Positions 24,081 to 36,060 are shown, counted from the stretch's first letter. The stretch: 64,000 bases of DNA from Cyrtodaria siliqua (GCA_037043455.1 JAWPHD010001814.1:1-64000); one strand, 5' to 3'. The notes: generated by a model from the letters alone, not told the origin. Program-made: numbers and translations.

Positions 24081-24373
24081 TCATCTTATATCTTTAAACA
24101 CCTCAGCTGTATCAATATCCACTTTCCTCATCAAGGTTTCTAGTTCTCTAAACGTTGCACGTGCATGCGCCTTCTTCCACCTCATCAGAATGTGTCTGAT
24201 CTGATCTGCCACGGTGTGCGGGTTGTCAAGTCGCACTTGATCGATTTCCGCCTGTGTGAGTCCCATCTCCAGCGCCAGATGCTCAAACTCCTTGCCGATC
24301 CTTTTAGACATTGTGACTAATTCTCCTTCACGTGGGGTCCTCTCCAGAGTTTGGAAAGAGAGGACAGAGTATA
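24081..24373 (-). CDS. Death-domain protein, last coding exon
   Basis: On the minus strand a polypyrimidine/AT stretch and 'ttacag' precede the exon at 24373. The frame runs open to a stop at 24081-24083. From the ATG at 24309-24311 it encodes 76 residues matching the death-domain pattern: 'IGKEFEHLALEMGLTQAEID', a 'QIRHILMRWKKAH' helix and 'ATFRELETLMRKVDIDTAEV'. Death domains are six-helix interaction modules in apoptosis and innate-immune adaptors, a class strongly expanded in bivalves (family knowledge). Upstream exons should lie to the right but I could not find them. It could instead be a free-standing small death-domain protein starting at the ATG. Confidence 0.65.
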
Positions 24374-24805
24374 CTGTAATTATTTAAAATTAAATTGTTT
24401 TAATTAGAATTACATCTGAAAAATATAGCTGTCATATGACCTTATACAGAGTATTAAATGTGTAAATGTTTTGTTTGTTTTTGAAAACTGTACTCCGGTC
24501 ATTTCTACATTGTATGTGTGTTCATAATAAAATATATTCTTTCGGCAATGCAAGTTATTGATCTTTTTGAGACATATTGTATTTTGATACCGATTATCTT
24601 TGTTTGCATCTAGAATAAATCTCCAGGTTGCAGATAAAACCTTCTCTAAAAGGTAAATTAACAGACAGCAATACAAGTTTAAATCAAAGTTCTTTATACA
24701 ACAGTAGATTTTAACTATAGAGAGCGTGAAAGTAGCAACATTTTTTACTACCGTTCATGAACAGCCTCAATCAAACCGAGACTGCAATATTTGTTATACA
24801 TGTAC
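24374..24805. other. Upstream of death-domain exon; intron or intergenic
   Basis: AT-rich; the weak 88-codon minus frame at 24410-24676 has no recognisable domain. Confidence 0.35.
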
Positions 24806-25150
24806 AAGATGGAGTGACGTACACTCGTTACTTTTTGTGTAACATAATGTCAGTCATGTAACAAGATGGATGTGACGTACACTCGTTAATTTTTGTGTAA
24901 CAGAAAGTCAGTCCTGTAACAAGATGGATGTGACGGACACTCGTTACTTTTTGTGTAACAGAATGTCAGTCCTGTAACAGAATGTCAGTCCTGTAACAAG
25001 ATGGATGTGACGTACACTCGTTACTTTTTGTGTAACAGAATGTCAGTCATGTAACAAGATGGATGTAACGTACACTCGTTACTTTTTGTGTAACAGAATG
25101 TCAGTCCTGTAACAAGATGGATGTAACGTACACTGTTTACTCTTTGTGTA
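24806..25150 (+). repeat. 58-bp tandem repeat, about six units
   Basis: Units read 'aacaagatggatgtgacgta', 'cactcgttactttttgtgta' and 'acagaatgtcagtcctgt'. One unit carries a 19-bp internal duplication of 'cctgtaacagaatgtcagt'. Non-coding. Confidence 0.85.
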
Positions 25151-26014
25151 ATCTTGAAAAAGATGGGTGAATCTTACTGAAACGTTTGATTACATTTTAC
25201 AAAATAGTTATTTTCTTTTAAAAAGAATTTGAAAATATAAATGATTGTTCATTCTCGTACCGCTTTTTTGTCAGTATTGTAATTCATGTTGATATCTCTG
25301 GGTCATGGTGCATGCTCTAACACCATTTCTGTGATATCAACTATTTCAATAATTGTTATTATATGGAATGGCAATGATTTAAACAAAAACGTGATCATTA
25401 ATTCCCATTAACACCAAAAACAGGCACCAAGCACGATATCTTTGTTATAAATCTTTAAAAAGTAATGGTATTTTTAAAGGCGGTAACGCAATTACAAAAC
25501 AAGTTGCTATAGGACAATTGTTGTCATTTTAGATGATATTCATTGTAAATAATAGCATAACTCAATCTCATACCGTTTTACATATTGCAATACATGAAGA
25601 GATATTACAGAAACTAACCGTACAGTTTTTAAATGTTTGTGATGGACTACCTATACAGTAAACGAGTAACTAACGGTACAGTCTTTCGAAAGTCGGTGGG
25701 GTTATTGATTTTGTTTAAATTCAGCAAAAAGGCAACTGTTAGGCGACATATATGTTTTTGACTACGGGAATGTTTATATTTATCTCTGGTCATAACTTTG
25801 AGCTACATGAAACAGTTTACAGTAACAAAAGAGTTGATAAAATTGACGCGGATCGTATACTCAGCCAAAACAGCATGTGATTGGGGCATGCTTTTTTAAG
25901 CAGAGACTCCATCAAAATTCAAACGATTCAATGATGTGACTCATTGTTCATTGGCAAATACATATCAAAAGTAATTTCTTTATAGTAAATCCAAAGAATG
26001 AATAAATAAAGATA
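25151..26014. other. Intergenic, nothing recognised
   Basis: AT-rich, without frames or clear repeats. Confidence 0.35.
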
Positions 26015-26465
26015 TAAAAATCGAACAGCAGCATTCAAGGATGACAGTCAACCACAAACACACACAGAAACAAAGAACACATTTAAAGATGAATAAAAGG
26101 CCAAATAAGACATCACAAACACAAAAGGGTTGACAATAGGGCTACCGCCTTGAAACGGTCAGTGGCAAAAAAGACCGCTGGGGGTTTAAACCAGGTTCTA
26201 GGTTGCACCAAACCTCACACTTACCCTACTATCAACCCAATAAAACGGGACAGTGTAAATAAAGACATCCCCGCCATGAACTATTCTCTAACCAAAAAGG
26301 CAGCATTAATAGGCAATATAAGTAAAACACAAAGATGCCCGTGTATATATAAATACAAAAAAAAACATTAGCCTAGAAAGCCACAAAGAAGGTACTCAAT
26401 GACTTGGCAGAAGCCAGAGCAACACGAGAATAAACCATTGAGGGCACGACGAGACAAGACTACAG
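26015..26465 (-). repeat. Dispersed repeat, inverted partner of 19305-19975
   Basis: Contains 'gggttgacaatagggctacc', 'ggtcagtggcaaaaaagacc', 'aataaaacgggacagtgta' and 'ctcaatgacttggcagaagc'. All pair with the other copy in opposite orientation, so the 6-kb span between could form a loop or invert by recombination. Confidence 0.75.
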
Positions 26466-26804
26466 ACAAACATCCAACGTCACCGTCCTTTTGGGCTTTA
26501 GGTAGACGTCGTCATAGGGTCCACAGCCTGTCCGGTCATCGCACAATCAAAAAGGAAAGCATAGTGGCGAACTGTAAATGGGTCCACCACCAAGCATGCA
26601 GTGCGTTGCAAAATGATAGGGTCATAACCTCTTTTGATAAACCTTTTTGGCTTTTTTTTTTCGAAGCAAGGGTACTGCCCTGAGTGTCTGAAAATGTTCG
26701 CCTCATGCTGCCGAAATGTCTACACCGTTTTGAAAAGACTGCCTCTATTTGGACTACTTGATGTGCACTGTACAACTGTACGGTCCTACACTTGCTAGCA
26801 GTAG
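26466..26804. other. Intergenic, nothing recognised
   Basis: Overlapping frames on both strands (26399-26683, 26536-26859) show no domain. Confidence 0.35.
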
Positions 26805-29160
26805 CGTAGCTACATATATGGCCAAAAGGCCCGGGCCTGCACATACTTCTCACATACATGGTTGAATGAAAAATATAACAATGAAATAATAGTACGCACT
26901 AGAGACGTCCTAAGTTTTCAAAATTTTCCGGGGAAGCATGCCCGGACTCCACTAGAAAGTCGGGCATGCATATCAAACAAGAGGGCCAAGATGGCCCTAA
27001 AGCGATCACCGGAGTACTGGCACATTATCAAACTTCTTCGAAATCTTATGGTCATATACAATCTGTGTAAGTTAGGTTAAGATTGTTCAAGAAATGTTGG
27101 CTCTGTTATAGACAGTTTAAAGACACAACATTGATATAACAGTTTAAGACACCGACAAAGTTTGGTAAAGATCAAATACAAAATGAAGGTCCTAGAGAAC
27201 AACACCTTGGGCAGAGCCAAATGTGACCCCAGGGCTACATGTAATATATGAGAGCTGTGTGCTTTGTGGTTTCAGAGAAGAAGATTTTAAGTTTTTCCCT
27301 ATACAAGTCTATGTAAAACGTGACCCCTGGGACGGGGCCAAATGTGAACCCATTTGAACAAACTTGGTAAAGGACCATAAGAGTATAGTAAATGCAAAAT
27401 ATTAAACCTCTGGCTCTTGTAGTTCCAGAGAAGACGACTTTAATGTGTTTCCTATATAAGTCTATGTAAAACTGTGACCCACGGAGTGGGGTAAAATTTT
27501 ACCCAAGGGTCACCATTTGAACAAACTTGGTAGAGGACCATAATCTTATAGTAAATGCAAAATATTAAACCTCTGGGTCTTGCAGTTTCAGAGAAGGTTT
27601 TTTTTTCCTATATATATGTCTGTATAAAACTGTGACACCCTGGGGCGCAGCCAAGTTTGACACCAGGGTCAACATTTGAACAAACTTGATAGAGGACCAT
27701 AAGCTTATAGCAAATGCAAAACATTAAACCTCTGGTTCTTGCAGTTCCAGAAAAGAAGATTTTTTTCTCACTTTTTCTCTATACAAGATTATGTAAAACT
27801 GTGACCTCGGGGCGGGGCCAAATGTGACCCCAGGGTCACCATTTGAACAAAACTGGTAGAGGACCATGAGCTTATAGCCAATGCAAAATATTAAGTATGA
27901 CATATTATACATGTCTATGTACAACATGTGACCCTTGGAGCGGCGCCAAATGTGACCGGAGGGTCACCATTTGAACAAACTTGGTAAAGGACCATACGCT
28001 TATAGTAAATGCAAAATATCAAACCTCTGGCTCTTGTAGTTTCCGAGAAGATTTTTTATTTTTTTTTCCTATATAAGTCTATGTAAAACTGTGACCCCCG
28101 GGGCGGGAACAAATTTGACCCCAGGGTCACCATTTGAACAAACTAAGTAGAGGACCATAAGCTGATGCTACATGTAATACATGAGAGCTCCGTGCCATGT
28201 GGTTCCAGAGAAGAAGAGTTTTTTTTCAGTTTTTCCCTATACAAGCCTATGTAAAATTGTGACCCCCGGGGCGGGGCCAAATGTGACGCCTGGGTCACCA
28301 TTTCAACAAACTTGGTAGATGACCATAAGTTTATAGCAAATGCAAAATATTAAACCTCTGGCTCCTGCAGTTTCAGAGAAGAAGATTTTTTAAGTTTTTC
28401 CCCATACATGTCTATGTAAAACATGTGACCCTTGGGGCGGGTTCAAATGGTGACCCTCGGGTCACCATTTGAACAAACTCGGTAAAGAATCATAAGCTTA
28501 TAGTAAATGCAAAATATCAAACCTCTGGCTCTTGTAGTCTCCGAGAAGAAGATTTTAAAAATATTTCCCCTATATAAGTCTATGTAAAACTGTGACCCCC
28601 GGGGCGGGGACAAATTTGACCCCAGGGTCACCATTTGAACAAACTTAGTAGAGGACCATAAGCTGATGCTACATGTAATACATGAGAGCTCTGTGCCTTG
28701 TGGTTCTAGAGAAGAAGATTTTTAAAAGTTTTTTCCTATATGTCTATATGAAAAACATGCAAAATCTCAATATACAAACTTTGGATCCCCGGGGCACGGC
28801 CATTTGAACAAACTTGATAGTCTAGGCGTTGGCGATCATTTTAAAAGAAAAACTGTTGAAATCTGTCCAGCGGTTCTGGAGAAGAAGATTTTTTAAGGTT
28901 TCGACCAAATATAGTAATGGCGGCCATCTTGGATGTCGCGCTGACCTACTTTTAACAAATCTAAAAAGCATTCACCTAAGGATCATCCATGTGAAGTTTG
29001 GGCAAAATTAGCCAAGCGGTTTCTGAGGAGAAGTCGTTTTAAGAAAAGTTAACGACGACGACGACGACGGACGGACGACGGACGACGGACGCAGAGTGAT
29101 CCCAATAGATCACCTTGAGCCTTCGGCTCAGGTGATCTAAAAAGGTCTAGCTACGCCCCT
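26805..29160 (+). repeat. Composite repeat, about 180-bp tandem units, possible short TIRs
   Basis: Near the left edge is 'gcagtagcgtagctac' and at the right edge 'gtctagctacgcccctg', roughly inverted. Inside (about 26970-29140) a block starts 'gggccaagatggccctaaag' and ends 'gagccttcggctcaggtgat'. Between them, 8-9 units carry 'ctatgtaaaactgtgacccc', 'gggtcaccatttgaacaaac', 'gaccataagcttatagtaaa' and 'cagagaagaagatttt'. A (ACG)n run stands at about 29051. Small frames inside are not genes. Confidence 0.65.
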
Positions 29161-29552
29161 GGAGCCTACAATATGTATACATCACTATATTTTATTGTTG
29201 GTGTTCAAAAAAAGTCAAGAAGTCTGGAAGTGGATATATTTTCAGTTTTGTAGGCCTGCCTATCCGTATTTAACTCTGTCCGTGTTCAGAGCCTTGTGTT
29301 TTCCCTGATTGTCCTTACTATGTACGTAGGCCTATACATGTGACGTAGAATTTATTTGACCTAGTCTGGGATGTATTCCTGGAGAATGCTATTTATAGCT
29401 CAGTTCATATAACGCAGAGTAGACGCTTGGTCATGTATGCTTTTCGTGTTAGCTAATATGCCATCGACACAACGATGCAACTGTCGATTCTACATAAAAT
29501 ATAGTGCATTGTTTAATCGCAAACCGGCATAAGATAACAGCTAAGCGCAAGC
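29161..29552 (+). other. Upstream region of torsin copy B
   Basis: Holds the 5' untranslated region and presumably the promoter. No TATA box or other element stands out clearly. Confidence 0.4.
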
Positions 29553-29751
29553 ATGTCACCAACATGGGTCCTGGCTGTCGTTATCTTTGCGAACACAGTC
29601 TCTTTAACTTCCGGAACACTCAGTGTTGCCAGTATCGGACTTCTTTTTGGGATTGTGGCAACACCAACCACTGGACTTTACGGTGCCGATTGGGCGATAT
29701 GCAGCTATCAAGAATGTTGTGATGAAAATTGGATTTCTGCTAATTTTACAG
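29553..29751 (+). CDS. Torsin copy B, exon 1 (signal peptide)
   Basis: Begins at the ATG in 'aagcatgtcaccaacatgg'. The first 20 residues ('MSPTWVLAVVIFANTVSLTS') form a cleavable signal peptide. A hydrophobic stretch (about 22-37) follows, then a cysteine segment 'CSYQECCDENW'. It ends '…NFT' plus one base before the donor 'gtaagc' at 29752. Phase 1 fits exon 2, which starts with two bases to complete an aspartate codon. Torsins have the same layout of leader, short linker with a CC-W pattern, then the AAA+ domain. Confidence 0.85.
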
Positions 29752-29857
29752 GTAAGCTCTCTAGAAAGTACATCTATTTGTTTTATTACATATAATTTAT
29801 TAAAAGTGTACAGGGTTGTGTGGTGGTGATGGTGGCTCGGGGTGTGGGTGGGTGGGT

Positions 29858-29879
29858 GGGGGGGGGGGGGGGGGGGGGG
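29858..29879 (+). repeat. Poly-G tract (22 G) in intron 1
   Basis: A run of 22 G preceded by gtgtgggtgggtggg. It could form a G-quadruplex in DNA and in the torsin pre-mRNA; length is often mis-assembled in such tracts. Confidence 0.9.
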
Positions 29880-30099
29880 TAGGGAAGGGGTGTCGAGGGG
29901 GATATTCTTTTACTTTTTATGTGTAACAGCCCATATAAAAGTACCATAGAAGAAATCATATCATGACATTTACCATTTCAGTGATGGTAATAGCATTAAG
30001 TGGATAGGCCTATTGTCAACATCAGTTAAATAATGTCAACCGAGGCGAATGTTATTAGGCCTACATAATAAGTTATTAGGCCTACATAATGTCATGCAT

Positions 30100-30692
30100 T
30101 TATATAACAATACATTAATACGGTGTTAAACAAGACATGCATTTATATAAGGCCAAATAAAAAAGTACCTGTGTTTCCGGTGGCCCGACCGACCGTATTT
30201 TTAAGGGGCCGACCCTACAACTTTTTATGCAAACACGTAAAAAAAAAAAGAAGTTTTGAACAATGAATTATCATAACTTACATGATGGAAGTGCAACATA
30301 AGACCATTCTATATTTTCCGTAATCCACTGAGCACTAGTGGTATATGCAAATTATTACCAAATTACACAGAAAAAATGGAAATATGTAGGTAAGCCATAT
30401 GATTTGGATGGAACGACTTACGTCATATGATACATTCAGAGTTTAACGTTTTTCTTTCAGGTAAACAATGCGATGCTAAGTAACTATTTAACTTATTAGC
30501 AAATTGCATGTTAATAAATAGAATCTCGCAATATCTTGCTAAAAAACAACAACAAACTAAAACAAAAAAACAAACAAAATGCCTACCTACCGACCCTATT
30601 TTTTTAGAGCATGCAATAGGATACACACTCTTTTATTGTTTGCCTAACAATACATTAATACGGTGCTAAACAAAACATGCATTTATATAACT
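30100..30692. repeat. Insertion flanked by 45-bp direct repeats
   Basis: 'caatacattaatacggtg' and 'acatgcatttatataa' occur both at about 30107-30147 and 30648-30692, in the same order. The ~500 bp between contain 'tgtgtttccggtggcccgac' and a diverged inverted echo 'ctacctaccgaccctattt'. Repeats of this length are too long for an ordinary target duplication, so a local duplication or ectopic recombination is more likely. Confidence 0.5.
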
Positions 30693-30908
30693 GACCATTT
30701 TGTAATATTTTCTGATTCCCTTTCATCTCTTCAAGCACTGGGTAATATGAAACATGATAACCTAGTTGTGCTTCAGCTTTTAGAAAAGTACAATTCTCTT
30801 ATAGTTGATAATGTTATTATTTTTTGCTGGCTTTCAATCCATGTATGAATACGTGGTAATGATAGAGCTGATAGTGCTGCTAAAGCAGCATTAGGTTTAC
30901 ATATATCT
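30693..30908 (+). pseudogene. Outer LINE: RNase H-like domain fragment
   Basis: Frame encodes 'FSDSLSSLQAL', the RNase H pattern with the catalytic aspartate. About 45 codons later comes 'WLSIHV', a stop, then 'IRGNDRADSAAKAALGLHIS', matching 'W.PSH..I.GNE.AD..AK.A' of I/Jockey-like LINEs. Interrupted by a TGA and then by the second LINE. Confidence 0.75.
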
Positions 30909-32334
30909 TTTATATGTAATATAATGTTTATGCTGTTATATGCAGATGATATAGTTGTGTTTGCTAACACTGCAGCAGAGTTACAAAATGGACTTAATAT
31001 ACTATCTAGCTATTGTAAAGAATGGAGATTGAAAGTTAATTGTACTAAAACAAAAGTTATGGTATTTAGAAAGGGCGCAATGCTACCACGAAATTTAGTT
31101 TTTATATATGATGGCGCCCCATTAGATATAGTTAGTAAGTTCACATATTTAGGCATAGTCCTTTCTACTGGAGGGTCTTCAGCAGAAGCACAAACTACTC
31201 TTGCTGGTCAAGCGCAAAAAGCCATTTTTAAAATGAATAGATATTTATTATATCCCCAAAGCATAAATTAGATCTGTTTGATAAATTGATAACTCCAATT
31301 TAAAACTATGGTTGTGAAGTGTGGGGATTTATGCAAACTATATCAATTGAACGAGTGCATTTACAGTTTTGCAAACACATTTTGGGTGTTAAGAAGACAA
31401 CTCAAAATGATTTCATATATGGTGAGCTTGGCAGAACATAAAAATCATGAGAGTACATGATCGTAAATATGTAAAAATTGTTTATAACATGCTGCTTAAT
31501 GACTTTGAAATATATCCTCAGAAAATAAACTGGGTTTCCCAGTTGAAACACTTATTGTCCTCGCTTGGGTTTTATGATGCATGGTTACAACAAAGTGTTG
31601 GTAACGATAATATTTTTCTTGCAATATTAAAGCAAAGGTTAAATGACAATTTTGTTCAGACTTGGCATAGTCGATTAGAAAATTCCACTAGAGCAGTTTT
31701 TTATATAAACATTGCAAAGTTTCAGTTTCAATCATATCTAGATAATATAAATGTTTTCAAAATGTGTCAAGCACTAACTAAATTACGGTTCTCATCTCAC
31801 AGACTGCAAATTGAAGCCGGTAGGTGGGTTAAACCAAATAGAATTCCTGTAAACGATAGAATATGTGTATTGTGTAATAAACTTGAAGATGAATTCCATT
31901 TTGTGTTGGAATGCCAAACATACATAATGTTAAGGAAGCAATATATTCCTAAATATTTTTATAAGAGACCAAATATGATCAAGTTTCTGGAATAACTAAA
32001 CTCACAAAATAAGATATATATTCGCAAACTGTGTACCTTTGTTTTAAAAGCATTTAAGTTACGAAACGAAACACTATACAGAAATTAGATATTTCTGAAT
32101 ATAATGTATGTAATATATGTGTTAAGGAAATTGTGATGAATTGTAATTTATTTATGCAAGGAAGTGTTATGTAAACGCCTTCTCATTGTATTAGCTCAGT
32201 TAAGATAAACTGCATATTTGGACATGTATTGTTTTTAATAACTACACTGTTGTCATGCTTTGTAATTGTATTTTGTATCCTCATGGGCTTTTAAGCCTAT
32301 TGGAAATTGGAAATAAAGATCTATACTATCTATC
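30909..32334 (+). pseudogene. Inner LINE (CR1-like) 3' part, nested
   Basis: Starts inside the RT: 'LLYADDIVVFANT' (YADD catalytic box), then 'LNILSSYCKEWRLKVNCTKT' and 'FTYLGIVLS'. A frameshifted 'LFDKLITPI.NYGCEVWG' follows at about 31275-31330, then an open frame 31447-31995 ending in the zinc-binding pattern C-x2-C-x8-H-x4-C ('CVLCNKLEDEFHFVLEC'). The 3' end carries 'ggaaataaagat' and (CTAT)n at about 32310-32334. 5'-truncated, with two breaks. Confidence 0.75.
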
Positions 32335-33000
32335 TAATGCCAAATTACCTTATACTGATTTTAAAGTTGTATTAATTAACATGATTAATATTCGTAACTC
32401 TTGGCAAGCCGCTTGGGATTTGTCAGTTAACAATAAACTCCATTCAATTAAGCCGTTACTCGGAGAATGGCGTTCTTCTAGTAGACCCATTCGTCGAGAG
32501 GAAGTTGTCCTAGAACGGTGCAGGATAGGGCATACACGTTATACTCATTCATATTTATTGCAAGGTGAGCAATTGCCAGAATGTATACTCTGCTTTGCAC
32601 CGTTGACGGTCAAACACGTCTTGTTGAAATGTGGGGACTTTGACTCTGTGCGTCGAAGGTACTACAATGTTAAATAAATACTATGACCGAGTTATTTGAT
32701 ACTATATATTTTAGTCTTGTTTTAGATTTCCTGAAGGAAGTCAGACTATATAAGTCATTATAATATGTTCTTGTATGTATTTACCTCTTTATATACCCGT
32801 TTTCGGGCATTTGTTGATTTACATGTATAGTTTATATTACTACCATATCATCCCATATTTGTAAATAGATTTATCTTTTTATATTTACATTAATTTTTAT
32901 TTAATCCTTCATTTCTTCATCTTTCGTCAGTTTTTGCGCACAATATGACCTATTTATGTGTCGACGTGCCGTAAAACACCATTCATTCATTCATTCTTCT
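32335..33000 (+). pseudogene. Outer LINE: C-terminal part and 3' end
   Basis: Resumes the frame broken at 30908: 'AKLPYTDFKVVLINMINIRN', 'WQAAWDL', then 'EEVVLERCRIGHTRYTHSYL' and 'CILCFAPLTVKHVLLKC', the usual region after RNase H in these LINEs, stop at about 32677. The 3' untranslated part ends 'gtgccgtaaaacacc' and (ATTC)n at about 32985-33000. A reverse copy of this 3' end is at 60447-60895. Confidence 0.8.
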
Positions 33001-33422
33001 GTGCTGTAATTTACATTAATATATATCATGCATTAGTATGATGATGTTGAAAATAATGAAGTAAATAACGTATTAACCAAATGAACACGATATGAGACTG
33101 ATCCGTCACAAACTATATTATCAAAGTTATCAATCATAGCTTACGAATAATAAGAATGATAATGATACTACTACTACTACTACTAATAATAATCATTACA
33201 CTCAATATTAATCCTTAAAAGCAAAATACCTATCTAAAGGGTACATCCCATTGTTATCAATACATTAATTTTTAAAGTGAAAACTGATAAAACTCCACTG
33301 CTCATCCCCTTTAACTTCAAAGTATGTTATTCCGTTTCGTTGACCGCCACAGAACTTGACTACTAGTATATGTTACGTATAAACTCTTTGTAAGACAATT
33401 TTCTTTGATTCTCTCCTAACAG

Positions 33423-33685
33423 ATTTGCATCTGACCCTCAAACGGAAGGTTCACGGTCAGCACCTAGCCAGTGGTCAGTTGATAAAACTCCTTAAAGGGC
33501 ATTCGAAAAATCCAAGCAAAGCTCTCGCCCTCTCTTTTCACGGACCAACGGGAACTGGGAAGAGTTTTGTGAGCCGATTAATGGCTGCAAACATGTACTA
33601 CGAAGGGATGAAGAGTAACTATGTCCATGTGATATCGGCGGTAATAGACTTCCCACATGCAGAAGCCGAGCTCCCAATTTACAAG
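33423..33685 (+). CDS. Torsin copy B, exon 2 (Walker A)
   Basis: Acceptor 'ctctcctaacag', donor 'gttgtt'. Opens with the two bases completing D67, then 'LHLTLKRKVHGQHLASGQL' (torsin GQHLA box). Next is 'LALSFHGPTGTGKSFVSRL', whose GPTGTGKS is the ATP-binding P-loop. Most torsins have asparagine after the lysine (GKN); serine here is the ordinary AAA+ form. Ends '…AEAELPIYK' exactly on a codon boundary, phase 0, matching exon 3. Confidence 0.92.
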
Positions 33686-34357
33686 GTTGTTACAAGTTTA
33701 GTTATTTCTGTAAATGCTGATTTAACATAGACCCACCATGCTTTGTTGAGCCTGTGAAGAATGCGTACGCAATTTTTATAAATTTGTGAAGTAAATCGCG
33801 GCTCAATATGACGCACTTCCGTATTTTTCACACCCAGTGAAAATGATACCAAATGTTCCAAATACGGGAGATGACACTGATGCTGACTGTTGCGTAGCTC
33901 GATAATCAAAAGGACTTTTGTTGCAATGTTGCAAACCTAGTAATTATTTCCATTTCATCAAAATCTTTTTCTGTCCAGATCTAATTAACTATTCCATGGT
34001 TGATTTCGAATTCTTGTACACTGCACCTTAAGTGTATGTTTCTACTGCTATAGTTGTTTTCACGATAGTCAGACTTTATAATTAATAGCTCGGTTTATCG
34101 CAAGTCATTGACATCTTCCCATCTGAGAGTAATAGGAGCAGCATGGCCATAGAAAGACTTCCGGACCAATCATCACGGTTATTGTGTCTGAGCTAAGGTT
34201 CCAACTCGTGACCCCTGGATTGACAGGCCGGTACTTATAAATGTACCATCATAACAGATCATTTAATAATAACCTGAACAGTTACTATTTAATGAAGTTT
34301 CTTACAAACGTTAAGCATGGTACAAGTTCTAAAATTACCAAACCAGCTTACATATTT

Positions 34358-35050
34358 TCAAGAGATTATTTTTGTCTGAAAATGTAAAGAGACACTTTTT
34401 CTTAAACAATGAGCGGATAATCTTATTTTTGTTACACAACTTCTTAATTGTTTGGAGCATAATGTTTCTAGATATGTTTCAAAATCAAACTTCTCTTTCA
34501 CCACCTTATATAGCGTTAAAACTCTACTGCCTTCTATATCGGATCTCCATTGTTGCATGAAATTATCAATATTAAAGGAAATAGTTTAAAACTAACACTC
34601 ATGGGATTATCCCAGACATTATTAAAACCGTTACTGTTTAGGATAAACCTTATATTAGTTAGCCAATTCTTCGCGCCCTTATTATAGTTAGATAACAAAT
34701 CCTTATATATTGCTTCTAGTATAATGTTCTCTGCAGACAATAGTTTATACCAATATTTGATCATTTTTACATATCTATTAATGTATAATGGGTAGCGAGA
34801 GAGCTCTCCGTAAATACCAGCATTGCTTGTGGTAAGTTTAACACCTAAAATAATTTTACAAAATGTTAACTGTATTCTCTCAATATCTTTTGATTTTGTA
34901 ATCCCCCATATTTCACTTCCATAATTATTATTGATGCCACAAAAGCATCGAAAAGCTGAAGAGATAATTTTGGTTTCAATTCATATTTTCGTATATTAAC
35001 CAAGAGTATATTCATTGCTTTTAAGGCTTTTCCACAAAGACATTGTTGGT
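34358..35050 (-). pseudogene. LINE ORF2 C-terminal fragment, minus strand
   Basis: Reading leftward from about 35000: a 'LFDAFVASIIN' type segment, 'YGSEIWGITKSKDIERIQ', 'GELSRYPLYINRYVKM', then 'KYWYKLLS' and 'LTNIRFILNSNGFNNVWD', and finally 'FDFETYLETL'. This is the CR1-type post-RT region. Frameshifts around 34550 and 34760 and missing RT mark it as dead. Confidence 0.7.
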
Positions 35051-35054
35051 TTAG

Positions 35055-36060
35055 TTTAATTAGTTTAATAATATTTTATTGCAGATATGTTACAATACAT
35101 CAATTCAACATCACAATATTCATAGAAACATATGCAAGTGGATTGAACTACAAGTTATTACAACATTAGTTACAGTTCTCTCCATTGTGGCTGAAAAAGT
35201 GTATATGATTATCGGTTTGAAATTGTAACAATATATTTAAATATAAATTTGATACAGAAAAACGCAGAAAAAAAATAATATAATAAAATAATAAAAAAAA
35301 ATAATCCAAAAATGTAAACTCTGCCGTGCCATTCTACCCCCACGCAATCTCCACCGAAATAACACCACAATATCCCCGTTCAGGCTGATAGAAACATAGC
35401 GACAGTAGATATAGACAAAATAAAACGTTATATTGATACAAAGTTAAGGATTTTGGAATCGTTTAGTGTTTTTAATATAGTTTTGCACTTGAGTAAATAG
35501 AAAATGATTTTCCTCGTCTTTTAGTTGGTCGATGCCGTATAAAAGTTTGTGAGTACTTAAAGGATGAAATATACGAGTGTCTAAAAATAATTGCCGTCTT
35601 TCATTTCTGAAATTTACACATCTAAACAAATAATGCTCAACATCTTCAAAACCATTACCACATATACAATTGGGATTATCCCTCAAATGATTAAGAAAGA
35701 GATCAGCATTTAAATTGCTGCAGTTGTTTCGCAAACGCGCATGTAGAACTGAAAGGTATCTATCACCCAGTATGTAGTATTGGGGTACTATCGGTGGTTT
35801 AAAGTAATTGTTAAGCCTAATTTTAAAACTCGAAAGGGATGGTGCTTCGCGAATATTGATATCAAGTTCATTCCAAACTTTTAGAGATGACGGTAAGACT
35901 GATCTCGAAAACAGTTCTGTTCTTCTAGGTAAAGTAACGAAAAGGAGCCAGTATAATTAAGCACCACACCTAAATAATTAAAATCATCGACGACATCCAA
36001 TATACTTCCATTATAATACCACCTTTCACATTCTTTAATTCTACCCCTTTTACATGCATA
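35055..36060 (-). pseudogene. Second LINE fragment, minus strand
   Basis: Reading leftward: 'SVLPSSLKVWNELDINIREA', 'FKIRLNNYF', 'LHARLRNNCSNLNADLF', then the zinc-type 'CICGNGFEDVEHYLFRC' at about 35620-35660, ending near 35444. A 3' tail 'tgcaataaaatatt' near 35060 abuts the other LINE, suggesting this one inserted beside or into it. Upstream frame is broken near 35940. Confidence 0.7.

Larger units (their letters stand above)
29752..33422 (+). other. Intron 1 of torsin copy B
   Basis: GT 29752-29753, AG 33421-33422. Contains a poly-G tract, a duplicated 45-bp segment, two nested LINE remnants (30693-33000) and a short (CTA)n microsatellite at about 33168-33185. Confidence 0.85.

Noticed and set aside
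22090..25150. CRISPR-like arrays
   Set aside because: Periodic repeats without distinct spacers, in eukaryotic DNA; ordinary satellites.
32255..32677. Separate 140-residue host gene
   Set aside because: It is the C-terminal region of the outer LINE, whose first half is at 30693-30908.
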